DNA from: Eucommia ulmoides
Lineage: Eukaryota > Streptophyta > Magnoliopsida > Garryales > Eucommiaceae
Length of the DNA stretch: 64,000 bases
NCBI GenBank assembly: GCA_016647705.1
Contig: CM028330.1
Coordinates: forward strand, 53,246,897-53,310,896
Direction of reading: 5' to 3'
Both the position numbers and the translations under genes were made by a program. Below are positions 56,971-64,000 of this stretch, piece after piece. Positions within the stretch are counted from its first letter, which is position 1; every line of letters starts with the position of its first letter. The notes under the pieces are model-generated. The model did not search any database. It was not told the origin of the DNA and was given only the letters and a program-made list of their open reading frames with translations.

Positions 56971-56973
<3 letters not shown>
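56682..56973. mobile_element. TTTTTGCAC-family MITE in the 3' flank of gene copy 2
   Basis: Same termini and core as 49517-49786, with AATTCACCCACGTGGGTGAT shared. Present in both duplicated units, so older than the duplication. Confidence 0.82.

Positions 56974-57020
<47 letters not shown>
56974..57020. repeat. TA microsatellite directly after the stop codon of copy 2
   Basis: About 23 TA units end at the base before the stop codon complement (57021). Copy 1 has a shorter, impure TA tract at the same place (49789-49825). Confidence 0.95.
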
Positions 57021-57023
<3 letters not shown>

Positions 57024-60000
57024 AGGTCGGAAAAAGGGGTCTTCCTTTTTGCGGTAGATCTCAAACAACCGTGTCGAATACCGTTTGGCCAGTTCTTGAC
57101 AGTTATTAAGAGCATTCGCATCATGTTCTTTCAACTCCAAAGCAGTTTTCTTCACCTTACCTTGTTTATCCTCACCAAGCAAAAACTCGGCCAAAGCAGT
57201 TACCCTGCTAAAAAATGCAACAAAAATCTGAATTTAAAAACAAAAAATCATGTAAATGAGAGAGAGAGAAACGAAATGAACACGAGAATGGGAAATCGGA
57301 ATCAGAAAATTGGTTAAGCGGAGGCTAATTTTTTTAGAGAGGTTGTTAGATATATTTATAATTTTGGGGAGTTATATGTAAAATTTTAAGAGATTCTAAT
57401 TGTTTTTTTTTTTAAGTATAGGGATGATAGTGAAAATTTTCAAACAATTGAGGAGCTTAAGTCACCCTGGGCGCTTAAGTCATTTCCATCTATCTTTTCG
57501 CTTTACAATTTCTCTATATGAAAAAATTGTGTATATATATATTATGATATATATCTATATTTCTGATTTCCGAGTATTTGGACAAAAAAAAAAATGAAGG
57601 GGGAAGGAGAAGGCTAGGGTCCCGTTTGGTTATTGCGTTCGTTCCCTGATTCCTATTTCGGCTCCCAAAATTTTGAAATTAATATACAAAAATGTGGTAA
57701 ACACGTTTATGTTCCCAAAATTTTTAGAGTAATTTGAAATTATTTTCTAAATTCCTTAAGAATTTAAGAAAGAAAGAAAAATATGTCAATTCTTATTTAC
57801 TCCCACAAAACTATTCCCACTACCATCCTGTCGGCCACCATACATTTAAAGGAAAAAAAAAACAAATATTTCAACCAAACATGTTTCTTGGTTTTGTTCT
57901 CATAAATTAAAAAAAAAAAAACAATTTTAGGACAATGGTTATTACCAAACATGTTTCTATTTAAAAAATATTACAGAACGAAAACGGAATTTCCATCCCA
58001 TCTCATCCCATCCCTTCTTAGTCTATTGGAAGTAGAAACAGCAAAATAGACAAACTAACCAAATGCCACCTAGAATGCCCATTAAGAACCTTAAAAATAA
58101 TCACATGTTGTAATGGAGATAATGATCTAGTGACCCGGACTGTAGTATAATTAGGAAATTTTAAGTTATTACATGTTCAAATTAAAATATATTAAAGTAA
58201 TTAAGGATATATATGAATGTATAGTCATTAATATTCGAACAGGAGGAGACAATATTTGTACATTGCTATCAATATAGACTTATATCAAAGATCATCTTTA
58301 AATCTTTACCTTTTCGTTCTAATAATGGATGAGCTCACAAAACATATTCACGATGGAGTACCTTAGAGTATATTATTTGCGGATGACATTGTAATAGTTG
58401 TTGAAAATAAAGTAGGTCTTAATACTAAAAAAGATGGAGAGAAACCTTAGAGTCGAAAGGTTTGAAGATTAACAGAAATAAAACAGAATACATACATTGC
58501 AATTTTAGTAATGCCCAAAGTGATAATAGTGCGATTAAAATTGGAGATGAGGAGGTTCCAAAGATTGACCATTTTAGATATTTAGGTTCAATGATTCAGA
58601 ACAATGACAAAATCGAGGAGGATATTACTCATAGAATCAAGGCCTTATGGCTGAGGTAGAGAAGTACAGTTGGGATGATATGCGATCGTAGGATATCACT
58701 GAAATTCAAAGGAAAATTCTACAAAAAAACAGTAATAAGATCGGCGCTTCTGTATGATTCAGAATGTTAGGCAGTAAAAACAAAACATGTTCAAAAAATT
58801 AATGTGACAGAAATGAGAATACTACAGTGATTGAGTGAGAAGACGAGAATAGATAAAATTAAGAATAAAACTATTAGAGAGAATTTAGAAATAGTTTTCA
58901 TCGAAGAGAAAATGAGAAAAAATCGTTTACGGTGGTTCAGACATGTGCATAGAAAACCCATAGAAGCATCAGTGAGAAAATGCGAAGTAATGCAAGCGCG
59001 GAGGGTTACTAAAAGGAGAAGTAGGCCTAAGAAAACTTAGGACGAGACTATTAGAATTCATTTGATGACACTGAACCTGATTGAGAAGATTGCCCTTAAT
59101 CGTTCATTATGGTGTAAACGGATTCATGTAGCCGACCTACTTAAGTGGGAGAAAGACTTAATTGTTGTTGTTATTGTTGTACATGTTCAAATTAAAACCA
59201 TGGGGACTAAAATAAGATTTTGGTCAAGCTTCAAGGGTACAAAGTATCAAAACCCATTTTTTTAAAAACAAATAATATTTCACGGCAAAATCAATGAGTT
59301 GCACACACATTAAAATCTAACATTCCATCCAAACGTGACCTTAGACAAAATAAGAAAAACAAACCTGACAATATCGATCGAGCTAAATCCACGATTCAGC
59401 CTATAAAGAGCACAAACAGCTTTCAAGCAGAGCTCATCATCATTTTCGAGCGCTTGAATCATGTCTACCTCAGACAACCAATCTTTACTCTCACCGTTCT
59501 TCGTCTTCCTCAACATTGCAATCAATTTATTCATATGGGAATCGCTAAGATCAGAATCGGAACTATCATCACTATCTTTGAATTTCTCCTCGCATTGTCG
59601 AATCGTTCTTACATTGTCAGGATTGTTTGACCTGAGGTTGACCAATCGATGACTATCAAGAGTCGAATCATCGATCTTCTTTCTCTTGAGTTTCCCAATG
59701 GGGATCGTATCATTGTCGTCGTCCTCGCTACCAGAATCATCACTATCACCAAGCTCAATCACATTTGAATTCCCTAATAAAACAATAATAAAACAACAAT
59801 GAACTTTGATTTTAAAATTAAATAATTTAAAGGAATACATGAACATATACAACATATGAATGGACATTATTAGGTTATCTCTTGATTTTTTTTCTAAAAG
59901 TACCGAAGTAATAGTGAAATTTTTCAAAAGTTAGGGGGGGGCCACGAGTCCCCATTGGGTCTTAATAGCTCCCCATTGGTTAACATTAACTATAATATCA

Positions 60001-61757
60001 AATACAATTTTCATATCTAACTAACATTAATTCGATAGATTCAATATAATTAATGTTAACTGAATAACTAAAAAACAAAGAGAACAGAATTGAGAATGAA
60101 AAATTGTAACAGACTAGTTTCATGAACAACCGGCTGGGAAAAATTATTATTGTTACCCAAACAATGATACAACTTACAATGAAAAGAAAAATACACTACT
60201 GAACTCTATATAATAATTGAGCTAGTTTTTTTAATCTTTGCCAGGTGTCCCTTACCACCAGAGGTGTGTGAAACTACAAAGGCCTACTATCCTCGAACTA
60301 ACTACTACCTCGAGTGTGATGGCACCTGAGCAGACATACTCCAAACATCACCCTAACAATGGAAAGCAGGCTGGAGGCCTCAAGCAACTCACGCCGAGAC
60401 ACTCCAATCATCGTCATCCTCGCTCAAGGTAGTTGTAGCGGCCTCCTCTTGTTTAGGAACGAGCCGTTGTTGTTTCTAATTACTCCGTATCCCACAAAAT
60501 CCACAACATTACTTGGAATAAGTCGGAATTCAGGGAAGACTTGACAAACAAGTCTTTTTGTCCTATAAATTCTAGGGGAGGGGGGCTTAGCCTGGTATGC
60601 ACAATTTTTACTAGCCAATTCTCTGCCAAATTTCTTTTAGAAAACAATACTGATTCTCACACCGAAAATGCAATGCTGGCAAGCCGATGATGCATTGTTT
60701 TGCATGAACCAAAGCTAAGAAGATCAATCCAATCCTAATCCCAAACTTCCGACGAACTACATTTTGGCTTCATTATTAATAATATTTTCAAGTTATAAAT
60801 TTAACCTTAAAATCCTAAACCCGATATCTAACCCTAAACCAAACAAAACCCTAATAATTTTTTTTTTAAGTTAGATTAATTTTTTTGGGGTTAATTAGGG
60901 ATTGGTGGCTTTATACACATACATACAGTAGTAATTAACGATGCACAAGTGAAATTACATAAAAATTACACAGTACCTTCCATCTTCAATGATCTTGAAG
61001 GGGAGTTGCAAGCAGACTTCGCACCAGGCGATGTACGGCCATGGATTTGAGGAGCTAACACGTTGGTACGTTGAACGCTGTTTTCATCTTCAGATTTCTC
61101 AACGGTAACCTCCTTCTCAAGATTTTCCGCACTAATCGCCTCATCTGAAATCGGATTGCCCGATCTCATCTTCTCCACCCAGATCTTGAGTTCTTCCTCC
61201 AATCGGCGTACACGATCCTCAAGAACAGCGTATTTATTCGTCCAGCTCTCGATTTTGGCCTCGCAATCGTGATTCTTACGCTTCAGATCCGTGTTCTCAG
61301 TCTTCAACCGCGCGATTTCGGCTCTCAACTCGATATTCTCGCGATTGAACTCGGCATTCTCACTTTCTAAAGAGATAATCTTGTCTCTGTTTTCGTTTTC
61401 CACCTTCATCAACTGTTTATCGAACTTCGCCTTCGCCATTTTCGCTCTGTCGACCTCCACCTCGAGGTTCTTCAGTTTATCTTCCAATTCCAGCTTCTCC
61501 ATCTCCGCTTCCCCTTGCTTTCTCTCCATTGAACAGTATTTGCTCTTCCATCTATCCACTTCGATCTTCAGAGACTTTTTCAAGCTTTCTTCGCGTTTAA
61601 TCAAACTCTGCTCCACCGCATCGAACTCCGCCTTCCGGAACGCCGATCGGAGCGACGAAATGAGACCGGGAATCGACATGGCTGTCGAGTCCATTGAACC
61701 GCAATTCATTACTGGTTTAACGTCCTCATGCAAACCAGATATCGCTTCCCAATTCAT
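57021..61757 (-). CDS. Coiled-coil plant protein, copy 2 (three exons, 457 aa)
   Basis: Exons are 60977-61757, 59365-59773 and 57021-57204, with the same donors, acceptors and phases as copy 1. The 1374 coding bases give an open frame of 457 residues. The start is the ATG at 61755-61757, homologous to that of copy 1. Exon 1 has the same length as in copy 1 despite compensating small indels (KLKNLEVEVDRAK versus KLEVEVDRGK, and a shorter KVENENRD); exon 2 is 21 bases shorter, mainly in the acidic tract. Domains as for copy 1: N-terminal SIPGLISSLRSAFRKAEFDA, long coiled coil, acidic tract, KLKRKKIDDS, CLKAVCALYR, then the LAEFLLGEDKQGK/LFEIYRKKEDP terminus. Frame-preserving indels suggest both copies are under selection. 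The function is unknown. Confidence 0.88.
57618..58070 (-). mobile_element. TIR element in intron 2 of copy 2 (inverted orientation)
   Basis: Flanked by TAG (57615-57617 and 58071-58073), at the same intron position as the element of copy 1. Its left part (GTCCCGTTTGGTTATTG, CTCCCAAAATTTTG, TTCCTTAAGAATTT, CCACCATACATTTA) matches the reverse complement of the right part of the copy 1 element. Its right part matches the reverse complement of the left part. It lacks the nested MITE. Confidence 0.8.
58188..59180 (+). mobile_element. RTE-type LINE, 5'-truncated, with target duplication
   Basis: Encodes the 3' end of an RTE-clade reverse transcriptase in broken frames: LFADDIVIVV (the F-A-D-D catalytic motif, about 58375-58405), KINRNKTEYIHC, FRYLGSMIQNNDKIEEDITH, and a C-terminus RLRWFRHVHRKPIEASVRKC with KRIHVADLLKWEKD. 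It ends in a TTG-rich tail (ATTGTTGTTGTTATTG). The 17 bases ACATGTTCAAATTAAAA flank it exactly (58171-58187 and 59181-59197). Copy 1 carries the single empty site at the same intron position (near 51580-51597). Stops and truncation make it dead. Confidence 0.92.
59774..60976 (-). other. Intron 1 of gene copy 2
   Basis: A 1203-base intron collinear with that of copy 1, including the LTR-like block at 60235-60700. Confidence 0.8.
60235..60700 (+). mobile_element. LTR-like block in intron 1 of copy 2
   Basis: Same block as 52660-53145, with a TATA-like TCCTATAAATTCTAGG at about 60562, GTATGCACAATTTTTACTAGCC, and TGATTCTCACACCGAAAATG. Small deletions and substitutions distinguish it from copy 1. 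Confidence 0.55.
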
Positions 61758-61885
61758 CAAGCTATTTTAGACTGAAAAATGTGAAATGAATCGGCTTAAC
61801 TCGAGGAATCAACACGAAACCGTAGCTCGATCACCGGCCGAAAAAAGTTTCGCCGTAAAATGAGAAGAATCTCACAGTGACGGTA

Positions 61886-61906
61886 GAGAGAGAGAGAGAG
61901 AGAGTA
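61886..61906. repeat. GA microsatellite in the leader of gene copy 2
   Basis: About ten GA units about 130 bases upstream of the ATG, homologous to 54320-54352. Confidence 0.9.
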
Positions 61907-61930
61907 AAGGAGAGGGACTGAAGAGGAGGA

Positions 61931-62850
61931 GTGAGAGCATCTCCAACCATCTGCAACCCAAATAGTACATATTTGAATGGTACTCCAACCCAAATGATTT
62001 AGGTATTAGTATTTTAATTTTAATTTTGGGTAAGTAATAGTTTTTTTAGTTTTTTTTTTTTAAAAAAAAATATTTTAAACCCTCTAATTATTAATACATT
62101 TCTAAGTAGTTCTTCTAAATTTAGACGTTTTATTTTAAATCTTTCATGTATGAATACAATTTGAAAAGGCTATTCTATTAGATTTTTCGTCAAATCTAAC
62201 AGATTTCAAGGAGCAAAATAGTTTTTTACTATTTTTTTTATTTTTTTTTCGATACTTTTTTTTTCCACCTCTCTCTGTCTCCCCAGTCAACTCTCTCTCT
62301 CTGTCTCCTTGCCTCCCTAGATATCATCCCCTGTAACAGGGGGTGCTTCACAGTACATCACCCATTAACATTGTTCAGAAACCTCAATCTTTCAGTTAAT
62401 TCGGTTGCCTTAGCCATCAGCATATTGTTCTTCGTCATGCAAATCGTATCAGCCTCGATGATAGAATTGATCTTACCCAAATTAGAATTGTTTTCCATTT
62501 TCAGTCTACAGGCTTCATCGGTTTAACCTCGTACATGTTCTTACTTCCTCATCCTTGACTGCCTCGCTGATTCTTTGTTAGAAATCATCATCTTCCTCTT
62601 CTTATCATACATACCAGTTTCTCTCAAAGCTAACATTCTCTTTCTCTCTCTAACTAACTTTCAGACAATAATTGGATTGATGGTGTCGGTGCATAAGAGT
62701 GGTACACATCTCGAGTATGGTCTGGTTGGATGATGGGGGGGTTCTCTTGGTGGGGTGGAGTCGTTGCGTTAAAAGTGTAGTTGAATATTCCTCATGTAAG
62801 CTGGAATTGTCAACTTGAAAGGTTGACTTGCTAAAGTCCAAAGTCCTGCT
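61931..62850. other. Gene-free upstream region of gene copy 2
   Basis: Starts with GAGCATCTCCAACC, the kind of terminus seen on the Harbinger-like element at 10548, but no partner end was found. CT-rich and T-run tracts follow at 62040-62310. Short ORFs lack known motifs. Confidence 0.45.
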
Positions 62851-63339
62851 CTTCAGTGACCTGTATCTGCATACGGAATCTGGCCAGGGGTTTCTTGGAA
62901 AGCCCCTCTAGCATGAGAGTAAGATCTCGAAGGGAAAGAATTCAATATGCTTTAACTTAGAAAAATAAGCATGAAGGTTCGTGTCAAATATGTAAATAGT
63001 AAAATTCACATCACCTTATGGTGTTGATTTGTTCTACTATTTATAGAAATAGAGACTGTATAGTAAAATTGCATAGTAATGGGCTTGGGCTTTTGGGCCC
63101 ATTTAGAGAAGCTCCCAGACCTTTTGTCAAGCCTGTGGAGAAACTATTGGCGATAGTAGACACAGGGTCGGGGCCCAGGTGCTGACTCGGTAATACCCAA
63201 AAATACCCTCATCAGTAGCCTTGGGCGGCGAGGGAAGCAAGATGGTCATGGATATTAATTTCTGGCTGAAACAGGCGTCCTGGAGCCTTCGAAGCGTAAG
63301 AGATACCTGTGATCGACATTTTTTCAAGAGTTAACATTT

Positions 63340-63585
63340 TCTGAGGAGAGAATTCGAGACAGGCCCCCAGACGGCCAGAGTCCTGGGTTAGGTAGCACGG
63401 TAGGGCGATCACAAATTTCTTTGATTTTTCTGGGCAATACGTTTTCACCACTTGACTTTTTGTGAAGAGCTAATTTGAGATAGATTCCCATACGGTCGAG
63501 GTCTGGGGTCAGGTAGCACGGTATGTGGATCCTAATTTTTTTCGATTTTTAGGGCGACACTCATTCATCGTGAATAAGCCTTGAT
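63340..63585. repeat. Two imperfect direct repeats of about 120 bp
   Basis: Each unit contains GAGA..GAATT-G-GA-A, then AGGTAGCACGGTA near its middle (63391 and 63510) and a T-rich GATTTTT(CT)(G)GGC(A)A(T)AC end. A third, weaker start (GTGGAGAAAATAGAGACGAG) follows at about 63603. Confidence 0.6.
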
Positions 63586-63967
63586 CCCGGATCGACCTTC
63601 ACCGTGGAGAAAATAGAGACGAGTCCCAAAGGGTGTGCACTATGGAAGGGTAAAGAGGTGAGGCAGGCACGCCACACGGGAGAGTTGGGCAAATAGGCCG
63701 ATAAGTGGCGAGTCGGCCAACTGATCAAAGCCATCGGTGACTAGCCGACCACTGTCGGCCACCGATGCTGGGGGCGCAACACGCCCCTTCTATGGGGGCA
63801 CACCCCAAGCAAAGGGTCAACAAGCTGGCCCTCTTAGGCTGAGCCCTTGGGGGAGTTTCCTTTTTAGTTTTTCTTGCTCTCTTAAGCCCTGCCAGACACA
63901 TTTCAAACACTTAGAATTTTTTTGGCACACGGTATTCTCCACTGCTACCCTATTGACAGGTGAGGCC

Positions 63968-63983
63968 TGGGGGGGGGGGGGGG
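63968..63983. repeat. G homopolymer
   Basis: About 16 consecutive G close to the window end; the length is error-prone. Confidence 0.85.
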
Positions 63984-64000
63984 AACGTATTGAGCACGTT

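Larger units (their letters stand above)
57205..59364 (-). other. Intron 2 of gene copy 2
   Basis: A 2160-base intron containing the inverted TIR element (57618-58070) and an RTE-type LINE fragment (58188-59180). Outside these it aligns with intron 2 of copy 1. Confidence 0.82.
56354..61930 (-). repeat. Tandem segmental duplication, right unit
   Basis: Partner of 49306-54385. It differs by about 155 extra bases near 56388-56545, a LINE insertion in intron 2, the inverted and shorter TIR element in intron 2, and many small changes. Collinearity stops at about 61930, where GAGCATCTCCAACC begins. Confidence 0.9.
62850..64000 (-). other. Unassigned repeat-like region, possibly part of an LTR
   Basis: No coding sequence is convincing. 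On minus a TATA-like TCTATAAATAGTAG lies at about 63035-63050, preceded (to the right) by repeated 120-base modules at 63340-63580. This is compatible with an LTR promoter and enhancer region read on minus. No LTR end or internal domain could be fixed before the window stops. Confidence 0.35.

Noticed and set aside
61291..61770. 159-codon plus-strand ORF opposite exon 1 of gene copy 2
   Set aside because: Antisense shadow of the coiled-coil exon (Ser/Phe/Leu-rich translation).
62650..63910. Several 60-80-codon minus-strand ORFs near the right edge
   Set aside because: No recognisable domain, overlapping frames, in repeat-like DNA.

Overview
The window looks like repeat-rich nuclear DNA of a flowering plant, most likely a eudicot. 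The evidence is AT-rich non-coding DNA, Athila-, Tat- and chromovirus-type Ty3/gypsy retroelements, MuDR-type transposons with plant-style spliced transposase genes, Tourist-like MITEs, an RTE-type LINE, and host proteins of plant-only type. The species cannot be read from the sequence. No operons, CRISPR arrays, rRNA or tRNA genes were seen.

Layout. (1) 1-5339: a Mutator-like element (MULE A). Its first intron is interrupted by an Athila-like LTR that runs off the left edge. It carries a transposase pseudogene on + and a convergent GRF-zinc-finger ORF on -. (2) 5340-14547: gene-free AT-rich DNA with foldback elements, MITEs and microsatellites. (3) 14548-45629: a three-level nest. The outermost element is a Tat-type Ty3/gypsy retrotransposon on +, with dual RNase H, a 3' tandem-repeat array and antisense ORFs. 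Its 5' LTR was hit by an Athila-type element on - (14862-32511, target duplication GGAAC). That element's reverse-transcriptase gene was hit by a second autonomous-type MULE (MULE B, 22170-27740, target duplication TATCCGAAA, 214-bp terminal inverted repeats). A chromovirus 3' LTR also sits in the Tat 3' region. (4) 45630-49300: non-coding DNA around one small intact host gene (47476-47760, DUF7722-like). (5) 49300-61930: a tandem segmental duplication carrying two intact three-exon paralogues of a coiled-coil plant protein (464 and 457 aa), separated by about 2 kb. (6) 61930-64000: gene-free DNA with LTR-like features.

How the parts relate. The transposon proteins are nearly all inactivated. 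Both MULE transposases keep a single reading frame through all coding exons and are broken only by in-frame stop codons, as expected after cytosine-methylation decay of silenced elements. Three host genes look functional: the DUF7722-like gene and the two paralogues. The paralogues keep identical splice phases. They share intron insertions older than the duplication, and they differ by a LINE insertion and by the orientation of a TIR element, which gives a relative history of the locus.

The most interesting signals are: the GRF-zinc-finger gene placed convergently to the transposase in both independent MULE families (a mudrA/mudrB-like layout); a recurring palindrome built on CGCTGCAGCG in two Athila-like LTR families and in a promoter-like region before the env-like ORF; and the TIR element that sits at the same intron site in opposite orientations in the two paralogues.
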